Source: an uncultured Synechococcus sp. (GTDB taxonomy: Bacteria; Cyanobacteriota; Cyanobacteriia; Phormidesmidales; Phormidesmidaceae). Taken from it: a stretch of DNA of 51,489 nt. Below are positions 33,297-41,314 of this stretch, piece after piece. The notes below the pieces were generated by a model, which saw nothing but the letters and a program-made list of their open reading frames with translations, was not told where the DNA came from and made no database searches. The stretch covers positions 1-51,489 of the forward strand of contig CALDSK010000315.1 in assembly GCA_937911865.1 (NCBI GenBank), given 5' to 3'. The position numbers and the translations under genes were made by a program. Each line of letters opens with the position of its first letter. Positions within the stretch are counted from its first letter, which is position 1.

Positions 33297-33632
33297 ATGG
33301 TTCAACTCACGTCTAAAGCTCAGCAAGAAATTGACCGTTTGCGCCGTCGGCAAAATAAACCAAACGCCATTTGTCGGCTGAATTTACAGCCAAGTAGCTG
33401 CGCGCAGTGGGCCTACACATTGAGCCTAGAGTCCACTGCAATAGTCGAAGGTAGTAATGACGAGGTCTATGATTTTGACGGGCTGCGGCTGGTGGTCGGA
33501 TGTGGTCACCGCGAGTATATTCGAGGCCTTAAGATAGATTTTGCCGAAGATCTCACTGGCGGCGCGTTTCGATTTGATAATCCATTAGCCACTGAAAGCT
33601 GCCGCTGTGGGTACGCTTTCACAATTCGATAG
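33297..33632 (+). CDS. IscA/HesB-family iron-sulfur assembly protein
   Basis: The 111-residue protein has the A-type carrier fold: MVQLTSKAQQEIDRL at the start, LVVGCGHREYIRGLKIDF in the middle and the C-terminal GGAFRFDNPLATESCRCGYAF. The family carries iron or an iron-sulfur cluster on three cysteines, of which the C-terminal pair is present here as CRCG and one more as VVGCG. The central Cys position differs from the classic IscA motif, so it may be an IscA-like variant. The ATG at 33297 matches the family start; the frame is open further upstream but the extra residues have no similarity. It lies just before the str operon promoter, on the same strand, and is probably transcribed separately. 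Confidence 0.8.
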   Translation: MVQLTSKAQQEIDRLRRRQNKPNAICRLNLQPSSCAQWAYTLSLESTAIVEGSNDEVYDFDGLRLVVGCGHREYIRGLKIDFAEDLTGGAFRFDNPLATESCRCGYAFTIR

Positions 33633-33685
33633 TCCGCTGAATTTTGGGCGTTTAGACAGGATGGGTTGAGGATGGGTTTACCCGA

Positions 33686-33715
33686 TTGACAAGATAAATT
33701 TATCCGCGATACTAT
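33686..33715 (+). promoter_or_regulatory. Candidate sigma-70-type promoter of the str operon
   Basis: TTGACA (33686-33691) and TACTAT (33710-33715) are 18 nt apart, 45 nt before the rpsL start. The spacer contains a perfect 12-bp palindrome GATAAATTTATC (33693-33704), which may be an operator. Confidence 0.6.
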
Positions 33716-33760
33716 CGGATCTCATGACAACTATTTTGCGGAGTTATATTCCCCCGCCTT

Positions 33761-34135
33761 ATGCCTACGATTCAACAGCTCATTCGCACTGAGCGTTCCA
33801 AAGCAACCAAAAAGACCAAGTCTCCTGCCTTAAAAAGCTGCCCTCAGCGTCGCGGTGTTTGCACTCGTGTGTACACCACAACGCCTAAGAAACCCAACTC
33901 AGCTTTGAGAAAAGTTGCCAGGGTTCGTTTAACCTCTGGGTTTGAAGTGACTGCCTATATCCCTGGTATTGGCCACAACTTGCAAGAGCACTCCGTAGTG
34001 ATGATTCGCGGTGGTCGTGTTAAAGATCTGCCGGGCGTTCGTTACCACATCATTCGTGGCACGTTAGACACTGCTGGTGTTAAGGACCGCCGCCAAGGCC
34101 GCTCTAAGTACGGTGCTAAGAAGCCCAAAGAGTAA
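33761..34135 (+). CDS. rpsL: 30S ribosomal protein S12
   Basis: S12 (124 residues) lines the decoding centre of the ribosome. The typical KSPALKSCPQRRGVCTRVYT and PKKPNSALRKVARVRL segments are present with the streptomycin-site lysine (KKPNSALRK) in its wild-type form. It is the first gene of the rpsL-rpsG-fusA-tuf-rpsJ cluster and has a promoter-like sequence about 45 nt upstream. Its last codons and stop lie in a 12-bp tandem duplication (34127-34150), the second copy of which falls just past the stop. Confidence 0.97.
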   Translation: MPTIQQLIRTERSKATKKTKSPALKSCPQRRGVCTRVYTTTPKKPNSALRKVARVRLTSGFEVTAYIPGIGHNLQEHSVVMIRGGRVKDLPGVRYHIIRGTLDTAGVKDRRQGRSKYGAKKPKE

Positions 34136-34150
34136 GCTAAAGAGTAAGCT
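34127..34150. repeat. 12-bp perfect tandem duplication over the rpsL stop codon
   Basis: AAAGAGTAAGCT occurs twice (34127-34138, 34139-34150). The first copy contains the rpsL codons for Lys-Glu and the TAA stop (34133-34135). The 250-bp spacer to rpsG that follows has no gene. Confidence 0.85.
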
Positions 34151-34401
34151 TAAATCTTGCTTGGAAACATTAGTCTTGACTCACCTCTAACGCTACAGCT
34201 TGCTATAGACACAAGCCTTCACCTTTTGGTGTGGTCCTCTCAGACAACCATTTAAGACAGGTAATGCTGAGACCTTCTTTATTTGTTTGTTTGACGGGTT
34301 CGTTGCGTTCCACGCCAAAAGTCCAAAAGGTTTGAGAGCAGCGCATTACTGCGCGTATCAATATTCATTACCAATCTCCATTCTTCAAAGGTTAAATCCT
34401 C

Positions 34402-34843
34402 ATGTCTCGTCGTTCAGCCGCAACCAAACGTACCGTTCCCCCAGATTCTGTATACAACAGCCGTCTGGTCAGCATGATGTCTCGTCGGATTATGCTCAGC
34501 GGTAAGAAATCCGTCGCTAATAAAATTCTCTACGGTGCGTTCAAGATCATCGAAGAGCGCACGGGCAACGATCCGCTAGAGACCTTTGAGCAGGCTGTTC
34601 GTAATACGACGCCTCTAGTGGAGGTCAAAGCTCGCCGGGTCGGTGGTGCAACCTACCAGGTACCTATGGAAGTTCGCTCTGAGCGAGGAACTGCTCTATC
34701 TTTACGATGGATTACCGATGGCGATGAAGCTAGCGAATGAACTGATTGATGCGGCTAATGAAACAGGGGGTGCTGTTCGCAAGCGCGAAGAGACTCACCG
34801 TATGGCAGAAGCTAACAAGGCATTTGCTCACTATCGCTACTAA
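34402..34843 (+). pseudogene. rpsG: 30S ribosomal protein S7, frameshifted
   Basis: S7 normally has about 156 residues and organises the head of the small subunit. Here the frame from the ATG at 34402 reads normally (SRRSAATKRTVPP, then the beta-hairpin VGGATYQVPMEVRSERGTA) up to LRWIT near residue 104 and then turns into a short unrelated tail ending at TGA (34738-34740). The rest of S7, from MAMKLANEL (ATG at 34718) to the perfect end MAEANKAFAHYRY (stop after 34840), is in the +1 frame. Aligned to the family, about 29 nt coding for the FSRARPGR-type loop are missing. The two parts together are otherwise full and well conserved. Either the sequence has an error or deletion, or S7 is made from two overlapping pieces. 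Being essential, a real loss would need a second copy. Confidence 0.9.
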
Positions 34844-34854
34844 AGTAATTACTG

Positions 34855-34920
34855 AAAAGCCTGATATTGAGGTGATAAACAAGTCCTTTCTTCCTTATTA
34901 CCTTAATATCAGGCGCTTTT
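34855..34920 (+). terminator. Long terminator-like hairpin between rpsG and fusA
   Basis: A 20-bp stem (34859-34878 with 34895-34914, two G-T wobbles) over a 16-nt loop is flanked by AAAA on the left and GCTTTT on the right. It lies 16 nt after the rpsG stop and about 180 nt before fusA, so it should separate the cluster into two transcripts or act as a processing site. Confidence 0.85.
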
Positions 34921-35103
34921 AGGGGCTGTGGATGCTGCCAAGAAACGTCTTTTCAGTGTCAATAACTTTTGTGCGCTGCTGGTCTAGTGCACGAGTCAGT
35001 GTTCTGCTGGGCAGCTTTGCTCAGTAATTTTTATAATGATTTTTGTTGCAATCATATTTCTTTGTTGATTCGCAAAGGCGGTTAGTTGCCAAGGAGGCCC
35101 AGT

Positions 35104-37179
35104 GTGGCACGGACTACTCAAATAGAAGACGTCAGAAACATTGGTATCGCGGCTCATATTGACGCGGGTAAAACAACAACGACAGAGCGCATTCTGTTTT
35201 ATTCAGGCGTCGTCCACAAAATTGGCGAAGTTCATGACGGCAATGCTGTTACTGACTGGATGGAGCAAGAAAAAGAGCGCGGTATCACAATCACCGCTGC
35301 GGCTATCTCTACTACTTGGCGCGACCACCAGATCAATATTATTGATACGCCTGGGCATGTAGATTTCACAATCGAAGTTGAGCGTTCCATGCGAGTGCTT
35401 GATGGTGTTGTCGCTGTTTTTTGTTCTGTGGGTGGCGTTCAGCCTCAGTCTGAAACCGTCTGGCGACAGGCCGATCGCTACAAGGTGCCACGTATTGCCT
35501 TCGTCAATAAAATGGACCGGACGGGCGCTAACTTTTTCAAGGTCTACGAGCAGGTCACAGAGCGGCTACGAGCCAAAGCTGTTCCACTACAGATTCCGAT
35601 TGGCGCTGAAGACCAGTTCAAAGGCGTCGTAGACCTTGTGCAAATGAAAGCCCATTTGTACACAAACGATTTGGGTACCGATATCCAGGTCACTGATATT
35701 CCTGAAGATATTCAGGCAAAGGCGGACGAATATCGGACCATATTGCTAGAGACGATTGCCGAATTAGATGATTCGCTGATGGAGCGATATCTAGAAGGTG
35801 AAGAAATTTCTTCAGAAGAGTTGATGGCTGCTGTTCGGCAAGCGACAATCAACGACAAACTGGTTCCCATGTTCTGTGGCTCTGCTTTTAAGAACAAGGG
35901 CGTTCAGCTGCTGTTGGATGCTGTCGTAGACTATCTGCCTTCGCCGCCTGAAGTTCCGGCTATTGAAGGCATTTTACCCAACGGCGAAACTGGGACGAGG
36001 CCGGCGAGTGACGATACCCCTGCTGCTGCGCTCGCCTTCAAGATCATGGCCGATCCTTACGGTCGTCTAACCTTTATTCGGGTGTATTCAGGCGTACTGA
36101 AGAAAGGCAGCTATGTTTACAATGCGACAAAGGATAAGAAAGAGCGGATCTCTCGGCTGATTATCCTTAAGGCAGATGAGCGAATTGAAGTCGATGAGAT
36201 GCGAGCTGGGGATTTGGGTGCGGCCCTCGGGCTAAAAGACACGTTTACCGGTGACACCATTTGCGATCCTGATGAGCCAATCGTCTTAGAATCTCTCTAC
36301 ATTCCTGAACCGGTGATTTCGGTCGCGGTAGAGCCGAAGACAAAGCAAGATATGGAGAAGCTCTCAAAGGCGCTCCAATCACTGTCTGAAGAGGATCCAA
36401 CGTTCAGAGTCAGTATTGACCCTGAAACCAATCAGACGGTGATTGCGGGAATGGGCGAACTCCATTTGGATATTCTTGTCAACCGAATGTTGCGAGAGTT
36501 CAAGGTAGAAGCTAATATCGGTGCGCCTCAGGTCGCGTATCGAGAAACGGTATTGAAACCTGCTACAGCCGAGTCCAAATTTATCAGACAGAGTGGTGGC
36601 AAGGGTCAATACGGCCATGTTGTGATTGAGCTAGAACCTGCTGAGCAGGGCTCTGGGTTTGAGTTTGTCAGCAAAATTGTTGGCGGTACTATCCCTAGAG
36701 AATTCATCGCTCCGGCTGAGCAAGGGATGAAAGAAGCTTGCGAATCTGGTATTCTAGCCGGATATCCATTAATTGATGTAAAGGTTACGTTAGTGGATGG
36801 GTCGTATCACGACGTTGACTCGTCAGAGATGGCATTTAAAATTGCTGGCTCTATGGCAGTCAAGGATGCCGTGATGAAAGCATCTCCGGTTCTTTTGGAA
36901 CCCATGATGAAGGTCGAAGTGGAAGCTCCAGAAGACTTCCTCGGAGATGTGATGGGAGATCTCAACTCTCGTCGCGGTCAGATTGAGGGGATGGGCTCTG
37001 AAGAAGGCATTACCAAGGTTACCTCCCGGGTACCTTTGGCCGAAATGTTCGGGTATGCCACAGACATCCGCTCCAAAACTCAGGGAAGGGGGTCCTTCTC
37101 TATGGAGTTCAGCCAATACGAGGAGGTTCCGCGTAATGTGGCTGAGGCGATTATCGCCAGAAATAAAGGGAACGCATAG
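35104..37179 (+). CDS. fusA: Elongation factor G
   Basis: EF-G (691 residues) is the GTPase that moves tRNAs and mRNA through the ribosome. The G1 motif AHIDAGKTTTTER, the switch EKERGITITAA, DTPGHVDF, NKMDR and the later domains IV-V (GGTIPREFIAPAEQGMKEA) are complete. The start is the GTG at 35104, because a perfect AAGGAGG (35091-35097) sits 6 nt before it; an upstream TTG frame would swallow this site. It is preceded by a hairpin that separates it from rpsG, so a promoter of its own in the 240-bp spacer is likely. Tuf follows after 28 nt. Confidence 0.97.
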   Translation: MARTTQIEDVRNIGIAAHIDAGKTTTTERILFYSGVVHKIGEVHDGNAVTDWMEQEKERGITITAAAISTTWRDHQINIIDTPGHVDFTIEVERSMRVLDGVVAVFCSVGGVQPQSETVWRQADRYKVPRIAFVNKMDRTGANFFKVYEQVTERLRAKAVPLQIPIGAEDQFKGVVDLVQMKAHLYTNDLGTDIQVTDIPEDIQAKADEYRTILLETIAELDDSLMERYLEGEEISSEELMAAVRQATINDKLVPMFCGSAFKNKGVQLLLDAVVDYLPSPPEVPAIEGILPNGETGTRPASDDTPAAALAFKIMADPYGRLTFIRVYSGVLKKGSYVYNATKDKKERISRLIILKADERIEVDEMRAGDLGAALGLKDTFTGDTICDPDEPIVLESLYIPEPVISVAVEPKTKQDMEKLSKALQSLSEEDPTFRVSIDPETNQTVIAGMGELHLDILVNRMLREFKVEANIGAPQVAYRETVLKPATAESKFIRQSGGKGQYGHVVIELEPAEQGSGFEFVSKIVGGTIPREFIAPAEQGMKEACESGILAGYPLIDVKVTLVDGSYHDVDSSEMAFKIAGSMAVKDAVMKASPVLLEPMMKVEVEAPEDFLGDVMGDLNSRRGQIEGMGSEEGITKVTSRVPLAEMFGYATDIRSKTQGRGSFSMEFSQYEEVPRNVAEAIIARNKGNA

Positions 37180-37207
37180 TTAGTTTTAGGAACACAAAGA
37201 GAAATTC

Positions 37208-38437
37208 ATGGCACGCGAAAAATTTGAAAGAAGCAAACCCCACGTTAACATTGGCACCATCGGCCACGTTGACCACGGTAAAACAACGCTGACTGCGGCT
37301 ATCACCATGACCCTGGCGGCAGCAGGTAGTGCAAAAGCTCAAAAATATGATGAAATCGACGCGGCTCCTGAGGAGAAGGCGCGGGGTATCACCATCAATA
37401 CTGCTCACGTTGAGTACGAGACTGCAAATCGTCACTACGCTCACGTTGACTGCCCAGGCCACGCTGACTATGTGAAGAACATGATCACGGGCGCGGCCCA
37501 AATGGACGGTGCAATTTTGGTCGTGTCTGCGGCTGATGGTCCGATGCCTCAGACACGTGAGCATATTTTGCTGGCTGGTCAGGTAGGCGTACCTAACATT
37601 GTTGTTTTCTTGAACAAGCAGGATCAAGTTGACGACGAAGAGCTGCTTGAGCTAGTTGAGCTTGAAGTTCGTGAATTGCTTAGTTCCTACGATTTCCCTG
37701 GCGACGATATTCCCATTGCTTCTGGTTCTGCGCTAAAGGCTGTAGAAAAGTTGACGGCTTCTCCTACGACTGCTCGTGGTGATGACGAGTGGGTCGATAA
37801 AATTCATGCGTTGATGGATGAAGTTGACTCTTACATTCCAACCCCTGAGCGCGAAGTTGATAAGCCTTTCTTGATGGCGGTTGAGGACGTTTTCTCGATT
37901 ACAGGTCGTGGTACGGTTGCAACTGGCCGAATTGAGCGTGGCGTTGTCAAGGTTGGTGAGACGGTTCAGCTAGTCGGTATTAAAGACACGCGTGATACCA
38001 CTGTGACCGGTGTTGAAATGTTCCAGAAGACGTTGGATTCTGGTATGGCTGGCGACAACGTTGGCGTACTGCTCCGGGGTGTTCAAAAAGAGGACATTGA
38101 GCGCGGCATGGTTTTGGCTAAACCGGGTTCTATCACCCCCCATACTGAGTTTGAGTCTGAAGTTTATGTGCTCAACAAAGAAGAAGGCGGTCGTCATACG
38201 CCTTTCTTCCCTGGCTACAAGCCTCAGTTCTATGTGCGTACAACTGACGTGACTGGCTCTATCGAAAGCTTTACTGCTGATGATGGCAGTGCTGCTGAGA
38301 TGGTTATGCCGGGCGATCGCATCAAAATGAACGTAAAGCTGATCAACCCCATTGCGATTGAGCAAGGTATGCGCTTTGCCATCCGTGAAGGTGGCCGCAC
38401 CGTGGGTGCGGGCGTTGTTTCCAAGATTACGAAGTAA
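37208..38437 (+). CDS. tuf: Elongation factor Tu
   Basis: EF-Tu (409 residues) delivers aminoacyl-tRNA to the ribosome. The GTP-binding motifs GHVDHGKTTLTAAI, RGITINTAHVEYE, DCPGHADYVKN and NKQD are present, as is the C-terminal GGRTVGAGVV. The length of 409 is the usual cyanobacterial size, with the short extra stretch in the GTPase domain. It lies 28 nt behind fusA and is probably co-transcribed with it. A near-perfect palindrome and a tandem duplication lie in the spacer to rpsJ. Confidence 0.97.
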   Translation: MAREKFERSKPHVNIGTIGHVDHGKTTLTAAITMTLAAAGSAKAQKYDEIDAAPEEKARGITINTAHVEYETANRHYAHVDCPGHADYVKNMITGAAQMDGAILVVSAADGPMPQTREHILLAGQVGVPNIVVFLNKQDQVDDEELLELVELEVRELLSSYDFPGDDIPIASGSALKAVEKLTASPTTARGDDEWVDKIHALMDEVDSYIPTPEREVDKPFLMAVEDVFSITGRGTVATGRIERGVVKVGETVQLVGIKDTRDTTVTGVEMFQKTLDSGMAGDNVGVLLRGVQKEDIERGMVLAKPGSITPHTEFESEVYVLNKEEGGRHTPFFPGYKPQFYVRTTDVTGSIESFTADDGSAAEMVMPGDRIKMNVKLINPIAIEQGMRFAIREGGRTVGAGVVSKITK

Positions 38438-38462
38438 TCGATTGGCAGCACGGTAGATCAAT

Positions 38463-38488
38463 CGCGATAAACTAACGCGATAAGCTAA
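38463..38488. repeat. 13-bp tandem duplication behind tuf
   Basis: CGCGATAAACTAA (38463-38475) and CGCGATAAGCTAA (38476-38488) differ at one base. Confidence 0.8.
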
Positions 38489-38516
38489 TGGGGGCACACC
38501 AATTGGTGTGCCCCCA
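38489..38516 (+). terminator. Perfect 28-nt palindrome between tuf and rpsJ
   Basis: The 14-nt half starting TGGGGGCACACC (38489-38502) is followed directly by its exact reverse complement (38503-38516). It forms a very stable hairpin with an AATT turn, 52 nt after the tuf stop and 100 nt before rpsJ. No U-tract follows, so it may set the mRNA ratio of tuf to rpsJ or be an RNase processing site rather than a simple terminator. Confidence 0.7.
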
Positions 38517-38615
38517 CCAAAGTCTCTGCTATTCAGCGGGATGACGCCGCAAAGGCAAAAACAACTCGAACCTAGAAAACTAAAAAAACAGCGCAGCATA
38601 GGCGCTTTATCCTCG

Positions 38616-38936
38616 ATGGCTACCACTATTCAACAGCAGAAGATTCGCATTCGCCTCAAGGCATTCGATCGCCGCTTACTCGATACTTCCTGCGAAAAGA
38701 TTGTCGAAACTGCCAACCGCACAAACGCAACAGCTGTTGGCCCGATTCCATTACCTACGAAGCGCAAAATCTACTGTGTATTGCGCTCTCCCCACGTAGA
38801 CAAAGATTCTCGTGAGCATTTTGAGACCCGCACGCATCGACGCATTATTGATATCTATCAGCCTTCCTCAAAGACAATCGACGCCTTAATGAAGCTCGAT
38901 CTTCCTGCTGGTGTAGATATTGAAGTGAAGCTGTAG
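38616..38936 (+). CDS. rpsJ: 30S ribosomal protein S10
   Basis: S10 (106 residues) is part of the head of the small subunit and of the NusB antitermination complex. The sequence QQQKIRIRLKAFDRRLLDTS, GPIPLPTKRKIYCVLRSPHVDKDSREHFETRTHRR and the end KLDLPAGVDIEVKL are typical. The start is the ATG at 38616; an in-frame start at 38508 would add 36 residues that match nothing. It is the last gene of the str cluster, as usual in cyanobacteria. Confidence 0.96.
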   Translation: MATTIQQQKIRIRLKAFDRRLLDTSCEKIVETANRTNATAVGPIPLPTKRKIYCVLRSPHVDKDSREHFETRTHRRIIDIYQPSSKTIDALMKLDLPAGVDIEVKL

Positions 38937-39060
38937 GCCCTAACGTTATAGCTTCTAACGGCCCTCTGACGGTTTTAGAGATTCAGAGAGAGCTTGAGCG
39001 CAAGTCACTAAAGCCAAGCTCTCGAAGCTAAGCAAGGGGTGAAAGCCTGCGTTAAACTAA

Positions 39061-39109
39061 AAAGCAGTGATATGCTCGCCTTCCTTAGACACGAGCGCGT
39101 CACTGCTTT
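39061..39109 (+). terminator. Two-tier hairpin behind rpsJ
   Basis: AAAGCAGTGA (39061-39070) pairs perfectly with TCACTGCTTT (39100-39109). Inside it GCTCG (39074-39078) pairs with CGAGC (39092-39096). The right flank AGTCTTATTTA is only mildly U-rich. It may end the str transcript or form the leader of the gene at 39128, which starts 18 nt later. Confidence 0.6.
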
Positions 39110-39127
39110 AGTCTTATTTAGTACATA

Positions 39128-39769
39128 ATGAACTCTTCCTCCTCAGTCGCCGTTCGAGAATTACCCCTCTTCCCGCTTCCTGAGCTGGTTTTGTTCCCGG
39201 GTCGGCGATTGCCGCTCCACATCTTTGAGTTCCGCTACCGTATTCTGATGAATACGATTTTGCAGGGCGATCGCCGCTTTGGTGTGCTGATGGTTGATCC
39301 CAGCACAGGCGAAATTGCTAAGGTTGGATGCTGCGCCGAGGTGATTCACTACCAGCGGATGCCCGACGACAGAATGAAAATCATGACGCTAGGCCAGCAG
39401 CGGTTTAGAGTCCTAGACTATGTGCGTGAAACTCCCTATCGGGTTGGCTTGGTTGAGTGGATTGAAGATGAGCCAGTAGAAGAGAATTTGCTACCGTTGG
39501 CTGATGAAGTCGATCAGCTGCTAAGAGATGTAGTCAAGCTCTCAGCGAAGCTGACCAGTCAGGATATTGACTTTCCAGATGATATTCCCGATCTGCCGTT
39601 AGAGCTTTCTTATTGGGTTGCCAGTACGCTCTACGGTGTTTCTCTAGAGCAGCAGTCTTTACTAGAGATGCAAAACACGATGAGTCGCCTAGAGCGTGAA
39701 GCAGAGATTTTGACGTCAACTCGTAATAACTTAGCGGCTCGCACCGCACTAAAAGACGTTCTAGAGTAG
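39128..39769 (+). CDS. Lon substrate-binding (N-terminal) domain protein
   Basis: The 213-residue protein consists of the N-terminal domain of the Lon protease without ATPase or protease parts: ELPLFPLPELVLFPGRRLPL, HIFEFRYRIL, GVLMVDPSTGEIAKVGCCAEV and a helical C-terminus. Such stand-alone domains are common in cyanobacteria and their partner is not known; they may bind misfolded proteins. It follows rpsJ, a position seen in many cyanobacterial genomes. It ends 38 nt from the convergent pheA gene. Confidence 0.88.
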   Translation: MNSSSSVAVRELPLFPLPELVLFPGRRLPLHIFEFRYRILMNTILQGDRRFGVLMVDPSTGEIAKVGCCAEVIHYQRMPDDRMKIMTLGQQRFRVLDYVRETPYRVGLVEWIEDEPVEENLLPLADEVDQLLRDVVKLSAKLTSQDIDFPDDIPDLPLELSYWVASTLYGVSLEQQSLLEMQNTMSRLEREAEILTSTRNNLAARTALKDVLE

Positions 39770-39807
39770 CTCTTTTTTGAAACAAGGCGACTGAAATAGG
39801 GCTACGT

Positions 39808-40650
39808 TCACAGCACCTCTTGAATTTCAGTGAGGTCGTAGCTGCCTAGATACTTTAAGTTTGTTGTATGCATCTTGAGCAGTTCTAATGCGGTCTGCAT
39901 TTTTGAGGTGCTCGCATCAGCTTCCATGTCAATAAAGAAGACGTATTCACCGAGCAGCCGCTTGGTGGGTCGCGATTCGATACGACTCATGTTGATGTCT
40001 AGTGCAGAAAAGAGCTGTAGCGGCTTGAGCAAAGCTCCGGGTTCATTAGTCGGTAGGCTAAAGGCCAGCGACGTATATGTGCCTTTGGTCGCTGCCTGTT
40101 TTCCGAGAACCCAAAAGCGAGTGTAGTTGTCAGCGTAGTCATTGATCGGATGTGCTAGTACAGGAAGGTTATAGACTGTTGCTCCCCATTTAGAGGCGAT
40201 CGCACCTGTTTTATCATCTTCTTCTAGTCTGGTTAGTGGCTCAGCTGTAGAACTTGCCGCAATTAGCTGAGCATCGGCTAGGTTTCCCGAGAGCCAGTTA
40301 CGACATTGGCTTAAAGCCTGAGGATGTGAGTAAACCTTCTCAATATCTACAATTTGCTGGGCCTTGGAAATTAGCGCATGCTGCACCGGTAGCGTAAAAG
40401 CCTGCTGAATTTGCAGCGTTTTTAGCTCCCATAGGGTGTCTAGCGTGATCATGACGCCACCGCCAATAGAATTCTCTACGGGCACAACGCAGAAATCAGT
40501 TTCACCTTTCTCGGTCGCCTTAATTGCTTGAGCGATTGTAGGATAGGCCTTCATCTGCGTTTCTTTGTCGCTGCGACTCTTTGCATAGGTTGCGGCGGCG
40601 AAGTCTGAAAACGTGCCTTTCGGTCCGAGGTGAGCAATTGAAACCGTCAT
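39808..40650 (-). CDS. pheA: Prephenate dehydratase
   Basis: PheA converts prephenate to phenylpyruvate in phenylalanine synthesis. The catalytic domain begins IAHLGPKGTFSDFAA and contains the TRF motif in NYTRFWVLG that is essential for activity. The C-terminal ACT domain follows (SLAFSLPTNEPGALLKPL, the regulatory ESRPTKR), which binds phenylalanine for feedback control. From the ATG at 40650 it has 280 residues; the frame also allows an ATG at 40668, six codons earlier. There is no chorismate mutase domain, as expected in cyanobacteria. It is divergent from the DUF1997 gene. Confidence 0.95.
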   Translation of the reverse strand: MTVSIAHLGPKGTFSDFAAATYAKSRSDKETQMKAYPTIAQAIKATEKGETDFCVVPVENSIGGGVMITLDTLWELKTLQIQQAFTLPVQHALISKAQQIVDIEKVYSHPQALSQCRNWLSGNLADAQLIAASSTAEPLTRLEEDDKTGAIASKWGATVYNLPVLAHPINDYADNYTRFWVLGKQAATKGTYTSLAFSLPTNEPGALLKPLQLFSALDINMSRIESRPTKRLLGEYVFFIDMEADASTSKMQTALELLKMHTTNLKYLGSYDLTEIQEVL

Positions 40651-40723
40651 GGGGCTGAGTTTTGTCAATGCTATACAGTGTTAGGGTTAGCTTATCCCGT
40701 TTTCTTTCATTTCGCGTTCAGCT

Positions 40724-41269
40724 ATGGTTCGCTTTAGCGCTTCTCAGGCCGTTACCATTTCGGTGCCACCACAGCCGCTGTCTATGGAAGACTACTTGAG
40801 TGAACCCGAGCGTTTAGTTTACGCTCTAGTTGACTCGCAGCGCGTAGAAATACTTGGGCCCAACCTGTTTAGAGTAAAAGTTCGCGCCATCAAATTCTTA
40901 GGCTTTGCGCTTCAGCCTGTGTGCGATATTGAGGTTTGGCTAGAGGCTGGCACGGTCAGGCTACGTTCCGATCGCTGTCAGCTAGAAGGCTATGATTCTT
41001 TTAATCAAAAGTTTTCGATGAATATGCAAGGATATCTTGTCAGTCAAGATACTGCAAAAGGGAAGAAGCTACGCGGACAGGCTAATTTAGTGGTCACTGT
41101 CGATCTACCGCAGGCAATGAGCCTAACACCTAAGCCCATACTAGAGCGGACTGGCAACGGTTTACTCAACGGCATTTTAATCACGCTCAAGCAGCGACTG
41201 ATGCGACAGCTGATTGCAGATTATTCTGTTTGGGCGTCTTCACCCCCATCGGTTTCTAGCTTGCCTTGA
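40724..41269 (+). CDS. DUF1997 protein
   Basis: This 181-residue protein belongs to DUF1997, a family found in cyanobacteria and plastids whose function is not known. Typical features are the MEDYLSEPERLVYALVD start, LGFALQPVCDIEVW and the end LKQRLMRQLIADYSVW. It has no membrane segment or signal peptide and a mostly beta-sheet composition. It is divergent from pheA and convergent with rnhB, a neighbourhood that I recognise as common in cyanobacteria, so it is likely an old vertically inherited gene. Confidence 0.85.
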   Translation: MVRFSASQAVTISVPPQPLSMEDYLSEPERLVYALVDSQRVEILGPNLFRVKVRAIKFLGFALQPVCDIEVWLEAGTVRLRSDRCQLEGYDSFNQKFSMNMQGYLVSQDTAKGKKLRGQANLVVTVDLPQAMSLTPKPILERTGNGLLNGILITLKQRLMRQLIADYSVWASSPPSVSSLP

Positions 41270-41314
41270 TCGCCTCCGTAAACGACAAGCTTCTGTCAGC
41301 ATTCAAGGCTCAAA

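Noticed and set aside
34643..34843. Independent small gene overlapping rpsG
   Set aside because: Its C-terminal sequence is plainly the end of S7; it is the shifted second half of rpsG.
35086..35103. Longer start for fusA
   Set aside because: It would place the strong AAGGAGG ribosome site inside the gene; the GTG at 35104 fits.
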